A DNA stretch of 26,034 bases from Acetobacteraceae bacterium (GCA_003506895.1 DNXO01000091.1:77033-103066); one strand, 5' to 3'; positions 8,711 to 16,979 are shown, numbered from the stretch's first letter. A program made the numbers and translations. Notes: generated by a model not told the origin, from the letters alone.

Positions 8711-8898
8711 ATAGGATGTAGCTCCTGTCGACTTGCCGGCTGGGATCACCCAACGGGGTGCCACCAAAAAAGGCGGTGCCCATTGCGCGAGCCGTTGGCG
8801 GAAACGCTGCGATGCGCCATATCGGTCTGGACATGGGCATGCGACGGGGTGCTTATCCGCCGGCCGTGTCAGGTTTGCAAGGTAAGGGTTCAACAGCC

Positions 8899-10017
8899 AT
8901 GGTCGATGCCACTCCGAACGCCCTGCGCGATGCGCTACGTCAGGTGAAGGACCCGTTTTCCTCACGCGACATCGTCTCCGCCGGACTGGTGGAGGACATT
9001 CAGGTGCGTGGCGGTCTGGTGCAGGCGACGCTGATCACCGACCGCACCAAGGCCGCGTCGATGGAGCCGCTGCGCCGGGAGGTGGAGGCAGTGCTGATGC
9101 GCCAGCCCAACGTGACGAACGTCACCGCGATCCTGACCGCGCACAAGCCGCCCGCCGCCCCCGCACCTGCCCAGCACGCGCACGGCCACGGCGGACCGGC
9201 CGCCAAGCCGGCGCTGTTGCTGCCGGAGGTCAAGGCGATCGTCGCGGTCGCGTCCGGAAAGGGCGGCGTTGGCAAATCCACCGTGGCGGTCAATCTGGCG
9301 GTTTCGCTGGCCCGTCAGGGCCACAAGGTCGGGCTGCTGGATGCGGACATCTATGGGCCCAGTCTGCCCCGGATGGTCGGCCTGAACCGCAAGCCGGACG
9401 TGCGCAACGACAAGATGATCCCGCTGCAGGCCTGGGGCATTTCGTGCATGTCGATCGGGTTCCTGGTCGACGAGGAAACCCCGATGATCTGGCGCGGCCC
9501 GATGGTCATGGGCGCGCTGGAACAGATGATGGGGCAGGTCGAGTGGGGTGCGCTGGATGTTCTGGTGGTCGATATGCCGCCGGGAACCGGCGACGCGCAG
9601 CTGACCATGGCGCAGCGCGTGGCGCTGACCGGAGCGGTGATCGTCTCCACGCCGCAGGATATCGCCCTGATCGATGCGAGGCGCGGGGTGCGTATGTTCG
9701 AGAAGACCAATGTGCCCGTGTTGGGCCTCGTCGAGAACATGAGCTTCTATTGCTGCCCGAACTGCGGCCATCGCGCTGACATTTTCGGCCACGGTGGGGC
9801 GAAGACCGAGGCGGCAAGGTTGGGGGCGGAGTTCCTGGGCGAGATCCCACTGCTTCTGGAGATTCGCACCGCCTCCGACGAAGGGACGCCGATTTCGGCC
9901 TCGTCGCCCGATAGCGACGCGGCAAAGGCCTACGGCGCGCTGGCCGCTCGGGTTTGGGAGAAGGTGTCCGGTGCGGCGGTGTCGCGTAGCAGCGGGCCGC
10001 GGATCGTCATCGACTGA
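8899..10017 (+). CDS. mrp: Mrp/ApbC iron-sulfur cluster carrier P-loop ATPase
   Basis: Mrp/NBP35-family ATPase that binds and delivers Fe-S clusters to apoproteins. From the ATG at 8899 it is 372 residues. Residues ~8-80 form an MIP18-like (FeS assembly P) domain, followed by an Ala/Pro/His-rich linker (about 84-105). The deviant Walker A ASGKGGVGKST is at 118-128, then LLDADIYGPSLPRM (147-159) and VVDMPPGTGD (223-232). The cluster-binding pair lies in YCCPNCGH (C286 and C289). The start is preferred over upstream in-frame ATGs because the family N-terminus begins here and AAGGG lies about 10 nt upstream. The C-terminal ~20 residues look disordered. Confidence 0.93.
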   Translation: MVDATPNALRDALRQVKDPFSSRDIVSAGLVEDIQVRGGLVQATLITDRTKAASMEPLRREVEAVLMRQPNVTNVTAILTAHKPPAAPAPAQHAHGHGGPAAKPALLLPEVKAIVAVASGKGGVGKSTVAVNLAVSLARQGHKVGLLDADIYGPSLPRMVGLNRKPDVRNDKMIPLQAWGISCMSIGFLVDEETPMIWRGPMVMGALEQMMGQVEWGALDVLVVDMPPGTGDAQLTMAQRVALTGAVIVSTPQDIALIDARRGVRMFEKTNVPVLGLVENMSFYCCPNCGHRADIFGHGGAKTEAARLGAEFLGEIPLLLEIRTASDEGTPISASSPDSDAAKAYGALAARVWEKVSGAAVSRSSGPRIVID

Positions 10018-10065
10018 TCCCGTCCGGGGGTCACGATAATACTACCGAACGGGAAGGGTACGCCC

Positions 10066-10700
10066 ATGCTGACGCTGATTAGCGCGACCCCCAGCCCGTA
10101 TGCGCGCAAGGTCCGCATCGCGCTGGCGGAGAAGGGCATCCCGTTCGCGCTTCAGACGGAGGTTCCCTGGGACAGCAGACCGTCACGCCCCAGCACAATC
10201 CCCTGGAGAAACTTCCCGTTTTGGTCCTGGAGGATGGGTCTGCGGTCTATGAGTCCCGTTTCATTCTGGAATATCTTGAAGCCAAGTTTCCCGAACCGCC
10301 GATGCTGCCGGACGACATCGATGGCAAACTCGCCGCCCGGCAGGTTGAGGTTCTGTGCGATGGCGTCTGCGATGCCTTTGTGCTGCTGTTCATGGAACGG
10401 CACCGGCCGGTGGAGCATCAAAGCCAACCTTGGATGGCCCGCCAGCAACGGAAAATCGACGGCGGATTGGCCGCGCTCGCCCGGATCAGCGGCGATCGGG
10501 AGTACGTGGTCGGGGATCGGTTCGGTCTGGCTGACATTGCCGTTGGAACGGTGACGAAATACCTGTCGGTGCGGTGGCCGGAGTTTCCTTGGCGTGACCG
10601 CCATCCAAACCTTGCCGCTCTCAGCGATCGGCTTGAGACCCGCGCCTCGTTCCAGGACACGGTTCCTTACCCGCAGACCTTCCGCGACAAGATCGTCTGA
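10066..10700 (+). pseudogene. Glutathione S-transferase family gene with a -1 frameshift
   Basis: Two frames together make one cytosolic-type GST. Frame 1 from the ATG at 10066 gives MLTLISATPSPYARKVRIAL (thioredoxin-like start, S10 in the usual catalytic Ser/Cys position) through EVPWDS. It then runs into nonsense ending at 10554. From about 10173 the frame two nucleotides on carries the expected continuation TVTPQHNPLEKLPVLVLEDG, then AVYESRFILEYLE and the helical C-terminal domain to the TGA at 10700. The span is 635 nt, one short of 212 codons, so one lost base near 10171-10179 explains it. There is no convincing slippery heptamer. GGGAAGGG lies upstream of the start. It may be a true null, a strain variant or an assembly error. 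Confidence 0.85.
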
Positions 10701-10706
10701 CGTTTC

Positions 10707-12683
10707 TCACCGGTCGCCCGGCTTTTTCTCATGCGGAGGCGGGGCGGGACGCGGAGCCGGTGGGGCGGCCGGGCGGATCGGTTGCGGCCGCGGCGTAACG
10801 ACCTGGGGGCGAGGTTCGGGCCGGAAGGGCGGTGCCGGCTCCGCCGGGTGCGGCGTAATCACCTGGGGCATCGCCGGCCTTGAAGGAGGCTGGATCGGCG
10901 CGGGACGGACGTAGCCCGGCGCCCCGGGATTCACCCCCGTCTCCGGCGCCGGATGTGGCGGTACCGGCTCCGCCGGGTGCGGCGTAATCACCCGGGGCAT
11001 CACCGGCCGCGACGTTGGCTGGACCGGCATGGTGCTGACATAACCTGGCACCCCGGGATTTACCCCCGTTGGCGCGGTGGGCCGTATTACCTGTGGCTGT
11101 GCCGGACGGATTGCCCCCTCGGGCGGGACGCCAGCCGGCCGGGCACCGGGTGTTACAATGACTGGGCGGTTCGGCTGCGTGGCCTGTGGCGCCGGCGCGG
11201 TGGTTGGGCGAACGAAGCTCGCGCCCGCGGCGTTGCCCGGACGAACCGCCGGGCCAGGAGCCGGGCGCTTGCCCGCGGCGGGCGCCAGGTTCATTTGACG
11301 CGCAACGAATGGCGTAACACCGGCGGTCGTTGCGGTTGGCCGCACTGGCTGCTGCCCGAGAATCGGCCTGGCGGAGGCAAGCTCCCGCGGGCTGATGGGC
11401 CGAGTGACACCACGTAGAGGCCGCGAGTCCGTCATCGCCGCCGCCGGGACCGAGGTCGCGGCGCCACGATTGACGAAGTTGTTGATGGTGACGTTGTTGA
11501 TGTTCGTGACATGGTTGACGTTCACCTCCCGCACATAGGCAGGCGACGCGTGGTACCAGGGGCGGAACGGCTCGCGCGGGCCCAGCGGAATCCAGCCGAT
11601 GCTGCCGCTGGCCAGTGCGGCACCAAGCGCGATGCCGGCACCTAGGCCGATGAAGGTCACCAGGGCGGGTGCATAGACCGGCGGCCCCGCGACGACGACG
11701 GCGCCTGGTGTCCAGGCCCAGCGACCGCCGATCTCAACCCAGCGACCATAGTGGAAAGGTGCGAAACCCCAAGGCGCGGCGTCGATCCAGGTCCAGCCCC
11801 AGGGCGTGACGTAGGCCCAATGACCCTCGCGATAGGGCACCCAGCCCGGAGATACCGGCGGATACCAGACCTGGCCGTATTCCGGCGCCTCGTTCCAGCT
11901 TCCGACGCCATAAAGGTCTTCACCGCCGGGCATCGCAGCGACTTGAGCGGGAACCGGCACGGCGGCTGGCGGTGGTCGTTCGGCATTCAGCCGGTCGGTC
12001 AGGAACGGGCTGTTCAGCGCGGGGCCGACGCTGCCCTGGAAAGTGTCGGTGCCGGTGATCGTCGCGGCCTGACCGCCCGAGACCTGAAGCGATACATCCG
12101 GCCCCTCGATTCGCGCCGATCCATCCAGCACCGTGACCACGGTCGGTTTTTGGGTCGTACCGACGATGATGTCGTATCGTCCCGCACCGCCAAGCCGGAC
12201 CAGGCCGCGCGGTGTTTGAACCAGCCATGTCTCGTTCGGCGCACTATCCCGCAGGCGCAGGTAGGTTTCTCCCCGCGCCGCGACACCCTGCAACCCGTTG
12301 GCGTCCAGGGCAGCAATATCGAATTCGGTTCCGCCGGCCATCGCGATGCGGCTCGCCGAAACCTCCAGTTCCGCCGTGGCGGAGGGTTCGGTCCAGAATG
12401 AATTGCCACTGCTGACAGGGTAGTTGACGCTCGCCGGGCTCCATTGCGTATCGCCTTGGTTATGGAACGAGACGGGGCCGGTCGCGCGAGCGATACGGCC
12501 AACCCGGGCAGGCGGGTCTGGCTGGTTCTGATCGGATTGACCCGGTGTTGGCTGGCCTTGGGCGGGAGGCAGGGGAGGCGGCGCCGGCTGCGCGACAGCG
12601 GCAAGCGGCACGACGGCATCCCACAGCAGCGCGCCCAGGGCGACCGTGGCGGTCAGACGGAAGCAGCGGGGATTTTGGCGCAT
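10707..12683 (-). CDS. Secreted FecR/DUF6600-type protein with Pro-rich repeat tail
   Basis: A 658-residue exported protein of unknown specific role. The ATG at 12683 has AGAGGA 7 nt upstream and opens a signal peptide (cleavage near AAVAQP, about residue 31). A short Pro/Gln-rich linker is followed by a FecR-like beta domain (about 62-215: VGRIARATGPVSF, VVTVLDGSARIEG). Next is a Trp/Gly/Tyr-rich region (about 258-400: YGVGSWNEAPEYGQVWYPP, TPWGWTWIDAAPWGFAPFHYGRW) matching the pattern of DUF6600 proteins, with a hydrophobic patch near 340-360 and an Asn/Val-rich stretch HVTNINNVTINNF. Residues ~405-658 are Pro/Ala/Arg-rich, apparently disordered, with a 43-residue tandem repeat. It is probably periplasmic or surface located. 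It converges on the broken GST gene, with 6 bp between stops. Confidence 0.8.
   Translation of the reverse strand: MRQNPRCFRLTATVALGALLWDAVVPLAAVAQPAPPPLPPAQGQPTPGQSDQNQPDPPARVGRIARATGPVSFHNQGDTQWSPASVNYPVSSGNSFWTEPSATAELEVSASRIAMAGGTEFDIAALDANGLQGVAARGETYLRLRDSAPNETWLVQTPRGLVRLGGAGRYDIIVGTTQKPTVVTVLDGSARIEGPDVSLQVSGGQAATITGTDTFQGSVGPALNSPFLTDRLNAERPPPAAVPVPAQVAAMPGGEDLYGVGSWNEAPEYGQVWYPPVSPGWVPYREGHWAYVTPWGWTWIDAAPWGFAPFHYGRWVEIGGRWAWTPGAVVVAGPPVYAPALVTFIGLGAGIALGAALASGSIGWIPLGPREPFRPWYHASPAYVREVNVNHVTNINNVTINNFVNRGAATSVPAAAMTDSRPLRGVTRPISPRELASARPILGQQPVRPTATTAGVTPFVARQMNLAPAAGKRPAPGPAVRPGNAAGASFVRPTTAPAPQATQPNRPVIVTPGARPAGVPPEGAIRPAQPQVIRPTAPTGVNPGVPGYVSTMPVQPTSRPVMPRVITPHPAEPVPPHPAPETGVNPGAPGYVRPAPIQPPSRPAMPQVITPHPAEPAPPFRPEPRPQVVTPRPQPIRPAAPPAPRPAPPPHEKKPGDR
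10710..10727 (+). terminator. Possible weak rho-independent terminator after the GST gene
   Basis: CCGG, a TCGC loop and CCGG are followed by CTTTTT, 9 nt after the GST stop. The stem is only four GC pairs, so it is weak. It lies within the 3' coding end of the convergent FecR-type gene. Confidence 0.35.
10831..11069 (-). repeat. Two tandem copies of a 43-codon repeat inside the FecR-type gene
   Basis: The segments 10831-10940 and 10960-11069 are near-identical at an offset of exactly 129 nt. They encode two copies of a unit running from TGVNPG-x-PGYV to MP-x-VITPHPAEP (about residues 539-618). The in-frame period points to duplication within the disordered tail and a site of likely copy-number variation between strains. 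Confidence 0.85.
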
Positions 12684-12728
12684 CGACGGATCCTCTGCGA
12701 GCAAACGCTTTTCCCACCGGACAATGGC

Positions 12729-12753
12729 GGAACGAAGTCCGAAGCGCCTCGTC
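12729..12753 (+). promoter_or_regulatory. Near-consensus EcfG-type (general stress sigma) promoter candidate
   Basis: GGAAC (12729-12733), a 16-nt spacer, then CGTC (12750-12753). The alphaproteobacterial EcfG consensus is GGAAC-N16-17-CGTT, so one base differs. It points toward the lipoprotein gene at 12871, with a leader of roughly 110 nt. A match of this size can occur by chance in GC-rich DNA. Confidence 0.25.
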
Positions 12754-12870
12754 CGGACAGAGCTGGGCCGACGCAACCGCATGGCCGGTCATGGGTTTGA
12801 CGTGCCTTTGCCGCCAAGCCGCCGCGATGGATACCCATATTCAGGTCAGCGCGAAGGAAGGATTGATCCC

Positions 12871-13053
12871 ATGATAAGCCAGTTCCGCATGCGTTGGCTG
12901 CTGCCGTTGGCCGCTCTGGGCCTTGTCGCGACTTTGGCCGGCTGCATCGCCTATCCAGCTTACCCGGTCTATCCAGGGTATGGTTACGGCTACGCCGGCC
13001 CTTATTACGGTGGTGGTTATGGCTGGGGTCACGGCGGCGGCTGGCACCACTAA
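12871..13053 (+). CDS. Small Gly/Tyr-rich lipoprotein, unknown
   Basis: A 60-residue precursor. The ATG at 12871 has GGAAGGA 8 nt upstream. A lipoprotein signal peptide (MRWLLPLAALGLVATLAGC) ends in lipobox LAGC with C25 as the predicted lipidated cysteine. The remaining 35 residues are almost wholly Tyr, Gly, Pro and Trp (PAYPVYPGYGYGYAGPYYGG, then a GWGHGGGWHH end). No enzymatic domain is possible at this size. It could be an envelope structural or stress-related lipoprotein. It stands alone, divergent from the FecR-type gene across 187 bp and 118 bp upstream of the ABC permeases. Confidence 0.75.
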   Translation: MISQFRMRWLLPLAALGLVATLAGCIAYPAYPVYPGYGYGYAGPYYGGGYGWGHGGGWHH

Positions 13054-13171
13054 TCGCACAGCAGGGCTCAGGGCTGCGCTTCTGGCATCTCGTATGATCC
13101 GATCTGGTAGGCTATTGAGTTAGAGAAGAGGCTGCCGCAGACGGTCTCGCAACCAGAGACGTCCGAGCACC

Positions 13172-14071
13172 ATGAGTACTACCCTGTCGCCTTCCCGCTT
13201 CCGGCACGGCCGCAACTATGCGCGCAGTTACTGGATGTTTGCCGTGCCCGCCGCGATCGTCGTCGCGGCGGTGATCGTGTTCCCCTGGATCTTCACCCTG
13301 TTCATGTCGGTGCATGACTGGAAGGTATCGGGGGCCACACCGTTCGTCGGCATGGCGAACTATGCCAAGATGCTGGTGGACGACCGCTTCCAGTGGGCGA
13401 TCGTCCGCACACTGGTGTTTACCGCGGCCTCGGTCGTGGCACCCGTCATATTGGGGGTATGGGCGGCCGTCTGCTTTGCCTCCAACTTCCGGTTCCGCGG
13501 CCTTGCCCGGACGATCTTCGTGCTGCCGATGATGGCGACCCCGGTCGCGATCTCGTTGGTATGGACGATGATGTTTCATCCGCAACTGGGCGTGCTGAAT
13601 TACCTTCTTAGCCTGGTCGGATTGCCGCCATCGGCGTGGGTCTATGACAGCGCGACCGTGATCCCGACCCTGGTGATGGTCGAGACCTGGCAGTGGACGC
13701 CGCTGGTGATGCTGATTGTGCTGGGCGGGATCGCCAGCCTGCCGAGTGACCCTTATGAGGCGGCGATTCTGGACGGGGCCACGCCCTGGCAGATGTTCCG
13801 CCATATCACGCTGCCGCTGGCTTGGCCGTTCATTGTCGTGGCTTCGGTGATCCGGATGATCGACGCGTTGAAGGCGTTCGATACGATCTACGTCATCACC
13901 TTGGGCGGCCCGGGCACATCCAGCGAGACTCTGAACATCCTGCTGTACCAGACGGCCTTCGCCTATTACGACCTGGGATACGGGTCGGCGATGGTGGTTT
14001 TCTTCTTCGTGCTGATCCTGCTGGTCAGCCTTCTTCTTCTTCACATCCGGCAGAAGCAGGTGTGGCAATGA
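13172..14071 (+). CDS. Sugar-type ABC transporter permease (MalF/UgpA-like)
   Basis: One of two membrane subunits of a CUT1-type carbohydrate ABC importer. The 299-residue protein has about six hydrophobic helices, the first at about 22-46 after a basic N-terminus. The cytoplasmic EAA loop at about 194-220 (DPYEAAILDGATPWQMF, then TLPLAWP) is where the ATPase docks. The late segment LGGPGTSSETLNILLYQTAF is characteristic of MalF/UgpA-type permeases. The start has only a weak purine stretch upstream. The TGA overlaps the next ATG (ATGA). Substrate cannot be predicted: no binding protein or ATPase gene lies nearby in the window. Confidence 0.9.
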   Translation: MSTTLSPSRFRHGRNYARSYWMFAVPAAIVVAAVIVFPWIFTLFMSVHDWKVSGATPFVGMANYAKMLVDDRFQWAIVRTLVFTAASVVAPVILGVWAAVCFASNFRFRGLARTIFVLPMMATPVAISLVWTMMFHPQLGVLNYLLSLVGLPPSAWVYDSATVIPTLVMVETWQWTPLVMLIVLGGIASLPSDPYEAAILDGATPWQMFRHITLPLAWPFIVVASVIRMIDALKAFDTIYVITLGGPGTSSETLNILLYQTAFAYYDLGYGSAMVVFFFVLILLVSLLLLHIRQKQVWQ

Positions 14072-14904
14072 AATCCAGGCATCGTCTCAACCGCCTGCTG
14101 GGTCGCATCGGACTCTATTTCTCGGTGCTGGTGCTGATCTCGCCGGCGATCCTGTTTTTCCTGTGGATGCTGTCCCTGGCGTTCAAGAATGAGGCGGACA
14201 ACACGGCCTTCCCCCCCGTGTTCATTCCCAATCCGCCGACGTTCGATAACTTCATCGATGTGTTCGCGAAGAACGACTTCCTGACCTACACGATCAACTC
14301 AATCATCGTATCGTTTACCGCCACCGGATTGGCGCTGCTGCTGGGGGTGCCGGCCGGCTATGGCATCGCCAAGGCGAAGGCCAGCAAGGCGGCGGTGCTG
14401 ATCCTGATCGCCCGCGTCACGCCCGGGCTGTCCTACCTGATACCGCTGTTCCTGCTGTTCCAGTGGCTTGGCCTGATCGGCACGCTGACGCCGCTGATCA
14501 TTACCCATCTGGTGATCACAGTACCGATCGTCGTATGGATCATGATCGGGTTCTTCGAGGGGTTGCCCGGCGAACTGGAGGAAGCGGCACTGGTGGACGG
14601 TGCAACGATCTGGCAGGCGTTTCGTTATGTGGCGATGCCGCTGGCTCGGCCCGGAATCACGGTCGCGATGATCCTGGCGTTCATCTTTAGCTGGAACAAC
14701 TTCATCTTTGGGGTGGTGCTGGCCGGCCGCTCCACACGCACCTTGCCTGTCGCGGTCTATAACGTGCTGACGTTCGAGCAGATCAGTTGGGGGCCGCTGG
14801 CGGCGGCGGCGCTGGTGGTAACCGCGCCGGTGCTTCTGCTGACGTTGTTGATGCAGAAGGAGATCGTCGCTGGCCTGACGGCGGGCGGGGTGAAGGGCGG
14901 CTAG
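14068..14904 (+). CDS. Sugar-type ABC transporter permease (MalG/UgpE-like)
   Basis: Second membrane subunit of the same importer, 278 residues. A first helix at about 15-37 is followed by the usual periplasmic stretch (FIPNPPTFDNFIDVF). The EAA loop is at about 171-195 (EEAALVDGATIWQAFRYVAM, then PLARP). SWNNFIFGVVLAG and the C-terminal QKEIVAGLTAGGVKGG are family hallmarks. The start codon overlaps the upstream permease stop, so the pair is translationally coupled. A longer upstream in-frame extension to 13822 is discarded because it lies wholly inside the first permease. A hairpin follows the stop. Confidence 0.92.
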   Translation: MKSRHRLNRLLGRIGLYFSVLVLISPAILFFLWMLSLAFKNEADNTAFPPVFIPNPPTFDNFIDVFAKNDFLTYTINSIIVSFTATGLALLLGVPAGYGIAKAKASKAAVLILIARVTPGLSYLIPLFLLFQWLGLIGTLTPLIITHLVITVPIVVWIMIGFFEGLPGELEEAALVDGATIWQAFRYVAMPLARPGITVAMILAFIFSWNNFIFGVVLAGRSTRTLPVAVYNVLTFEQISWGPLAAAALVVTAPVLLLTLLMQKEIVAGLTAGGVKGG

Positions 14905-14912
14905 AAGTAGCA

Positions 14913-14947
14913 GCGTCGTGGTCCGGGTCACGCCCAGACCAGGACGC
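14913..14947. terminator. Bidirectional hairpin between convergent permease and MarR genes
   Basis: GCGTC and GACGC form the outer stem. Inside, TGGTC-CGGGT and GCCC-AGACCA pair with a mismatch around a CAC loop. It lies 8 nt after the permease stop and 11 nt from the marR stop. There is no strong T-run, so it is an interrupted but long hairpin likely to serve both genes. Confidence 0.55.
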
Positions 14948-14958
14948 CGGTAAATGGT

Positions 14959-15336
14959 TTAGGCAGCGGCCTTCTTGGAAGACTTTTTGCCGCCGCCGGA
15001 GGCTTCCGTCATGATGCTGCGCAGGTCGCGCAGGAAGGCGGAGCCTTTCGGCGTGCGCTGTACCAGCACGCTGCGGCGATCCAGCGGATCGACCTTGCGG
15101 CGAGCGAGATCAAGTTCACCCAGACGATCCAGCGCACGGGTAATAGCTGGCTTCGAAACATTCAGTTCGGCGGCCAGGCCGCGAACCGTGTGGGCACCGT
15201 CGTTCAGATAGCAGGTCAGGAAGACCCCAAGCTGACGCGCGGAAAGATCAGCGCCATCCCGGCGAACCAGCGCGACGACCGTGTCGCGGAGGAGGCCGAC
15301 CTGCGCATCCGAAACCGGGTTGGGAGGAGCTGCCAC
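14959..15336 (-). CDS. MarR-type winged-helix regulator
   Basis: A 125-residue DNA-binding protein. The helix-turn-helix core is about residues 50-80 (TVRGLAAELNVSKPAITRAL), followed by the wing DPLDRRSVLVQRTPKG (about 83-98). The GTG at 15336 has AAAGGA 8 nt upstream, and no ATG is available. It is shorter than classical MarR proteins (about 140-150 residues). It ends in a basic, low-complexity tail GGGKKSSKKAAA that may add nonspecific DNA affinity. It converges with the ABC permeases. Ligand and targets are not evident. A good sigma-70 promoter lies upstream. Confidence 0.82.
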   Translation of the reverse strand: MAAPPNPVSDAQVGLLRDTVVALVRRDGADLSARQLGVFLTCYLNDGAHTVRGLAAELNVSKPAITRALDRLGELDLARRKVDPLDRRSVLVQRTPKGSAFLRDLRSIMTEASGGGKKSSKKAAA

Positions 15337-15386
15337 GTCGATTATCCTTTCTTTACCGGGCGATACGAATTACCCTACAGTTTCGG

Positions 15387-15415
15387 CCCTTAAACAAAAC
15401 ACGGATCGGTGTCAA
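15387..15415 (-). promoter_or_regulatory. Sigma-70-type promoter of the MarR-type gene
   Basis: On the minus strand a consensus -35 TTGACA (15410-15415) is followed by a 17-nt spacer and TAAGGG (15387-15392) as a modest -10. The predicted start near 15380 would leave a leader of about 45 nt before the GTG at 15336. The surrounding DNA is clearly more AT-rich than neighbouring coding sequence. Confidence 0.5.
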
Positions 15416-15481
15416 CCTTATTACATTCTTAGAACTGTTTGCCAGTCACGACTCGGTGAAGCGGTTGTATTGGCGTGTGCT

Positions 15482-16867
15482 TCAGGCTCGGAACCCATCC
15501 CGCGCAAGCGCGAAGAGTGCCCGCATGGCCATTGCTTCCCCGCCTTCCGGGCGGCCGGGACGGCCTTGATCGTTCCATGCGTAAAGATCGATATGCATCC
15601 AGGGCACGCCAGCTTTCACGAACCGTTGCAAATACAGGGCCGCCGTGATTGCTCCAGCCATCGGCTTTGATGACACATTATTCAGGTCGGCGATGGAACT
15701 TTTTAACCATTCATCGTACCCCGGCCATAGCGGCAGGCGCCACATCGGGTCGTGCGCCATGTTACCAAAACGTAAGAGGGCATCCCCCAGGGCATCGTCG
15801 TTACTGAACAGTGCGGGCAGTTCCGGGCCCAGCGCCACGCGGGCGGCGCCGGTCAGTGTGGCGCAGTCAACCAGCAGAGTAGGGTGTTCCTCGGAGGCCT
15901 CGTCAAGCAGGTCGCACAGTACAAGCCTGCCCTCGGCGTCGGTGTTGCCGACCTCGACACTCAGCCCGGAACGGGTGCGGATCACATCCGATGGACGCAT
16001 CGCCGTACCGGACACCGAATTTTCGACGCACCCCACCCGGACGGCCAGACGAATCGGCAGGTCCGCCGCCATCACCATGCGGGCGAGCCCCAGCACGGTG
16101 GCCGCGCCGCCCATGTCCTTTTTCATCCGCAGCATGCCCGCGGAGGGCTTCAGGTCGTAACCGCCGGTGTCGAAACAGACACCTTTGCCGCAGAGCGATA
16201 ACAGGGGCGCGCTTTCGTGGGCTGTACTACCACGCCAATGAAAGGTGACGACCTGAGGCGGTCTTGAAGAGCCTCGTCCGACAGCTGCGATTGTTGGATA
16301 CGCATTCTCAAGGGCAGCGCCCGAGAACGTTTCGGAAACCGCGCCGTACCGATTCGCCAGGGATACGGCGAAATCAGCCAACTCGACCGGTCCAAGGATA
16401 TTTGCCGGCGTATTGATCAGGTCGCGCACCATCCAGGTGGCCGCGGCCTGTATCTTGCTAAGGTCGTGTCCATCCGGAACGAACAGCGAAGCGGGTTGGC
16501 GGCTGGCGGAAGTGAATTGTTTGTAACGATACGCACCAAGACAATAACCCAGGGTTGCCGCTTGATCGTCGTAATCGCCCGCCTCAAACTTCCAGGTGGA
16601 ACTTTCGGGCAGTTGCATCGGAAGGGTGCCGAACACGAACGGCGAAGTATCCGTGCCTATCCCCAGCACCGCACCCTCGATCCCGCTCTGGCCAGGCAGG
16701 AAACGAAGCTCGCCCGACTTGGCGGTAAAGCCGCCATCGCGCAGGAATGCGGCCTGGGCTGGCGGCAGCGTCTCCAGAAAGCCCGATAACCCGGCGGGTC
16801 TGACGACATGTACCGGTCGCGCACCCTGGGCTGAAGGGGCGATAAAGTCGAAGGACTGGTCGAGCAT
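15482..16867 (-). CDS. Leucyl aminopeptidase family (M17) metallopeptidase
   Basis: Cytosolic di-metal aminopeptidase that removes N-terminal residues from peptides. The 461-residue length matches the shorter alphaproteobacterial M17 proteins. Catalytic and metal-binding segments are GKGVCFDTGGYDLKP (K228, D233), MKKDMGGAA (D251) and NTDAEGRLVLCDLL (D310, E312, R314). INTPANILGP near 151-160 is also typical. The N-terminal domain (about 1-140) is the variable M17 regulatory domain. The ATG at 16867 has GAGGA 9 nt upstream. The gene lies 112 bp downstream of htpG on the same strand, separated by a hairpin, so it is likely transcribed separately. PepA and PepB subtypes are not distinguished. 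Confidence 0.93.
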   Translation of the reverse strand: MLDQSFDFIAPSAQGARPVHVVRPAGLSGFLETLPPAQAAFLRDGGFTAKSGELRFLPGQSGIEGAVLGIGTDTSPFVFGTLPMQLPESSTWKFEAGDYDDQAATLGYCLGAYRYKQFTSASRQPASLFVPDGHDLSKIQAAATWMVRDLINTPANILGPVELADFAVSLANRYGAVSETFSGAALENAYPTIAAVGRGSSRPPQVVTFHWRGSTAHESAPLLSLCGKGVCFDTGGYDLKPSAGMLRMKKDMGGAATVLGLARMVMAADLPIRLAVRVGCVENSVSGTAMRPSDVIRTRSGLSVEVGNTDAEGRLVLCDLLDEASEEHPTLLVDCATLTGAARVALGPELPALFSNDDALGDALLRFGNMAHDPMWRLPLWPGYDEWLKSSIADLNNVSSKPMAGAITAALYLQRFVKAGVPWMHIDLYAWNDQGRPGRPEGGEAMAMRALFALARDGFRA

Positions 16868-16944
16868 GGGTGATGATCCTCGCGATGGTTCGCCGTGGGC
16901 CGGACGCGCCCGGAGCCATGACGGTGAACGGCACAGGGTATCGC

Positions 16945-16971
16945 GCCGGCCAGGTTTGTCACCCGGCCGGC
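16945..16971 (-). terminator. Hairpin after htpG
   Basis: On the minus strand GCCGGCCGGG and CCTGGCCGGC pair over 10 positions with one G-T pair, around a TGACAAA loop. It starts 8 nt past the htpG stop. There is no downstream T-run, so termination may be Rho-assisted. Confidence 0.5.
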
Positions 16972-16979
16972 GGCAAGAC

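Noticed and set aside
8758..8898. N-terminal extension of Mrp from the ATG at 8758
   Set aside because: The added 47 residues do not resemble the family, and a Shine-Dalgarno-like AAGGG precedes the ATG at 8899 where the normal domain begins.
10168..10185. Programmed ribosomal frameshift in the GST gene
   Set aside because: No slippery heptamer or downstream structure stands out at the frame change, and GST families are not known to use one. A mutation or sequence error is simpler.
12871..13053. The small lipoprotein as the missing binding protein of the ABC permeases
   Set aside because: A mature part of 35 low-complexity residues cannot form a sugar-binding fold.
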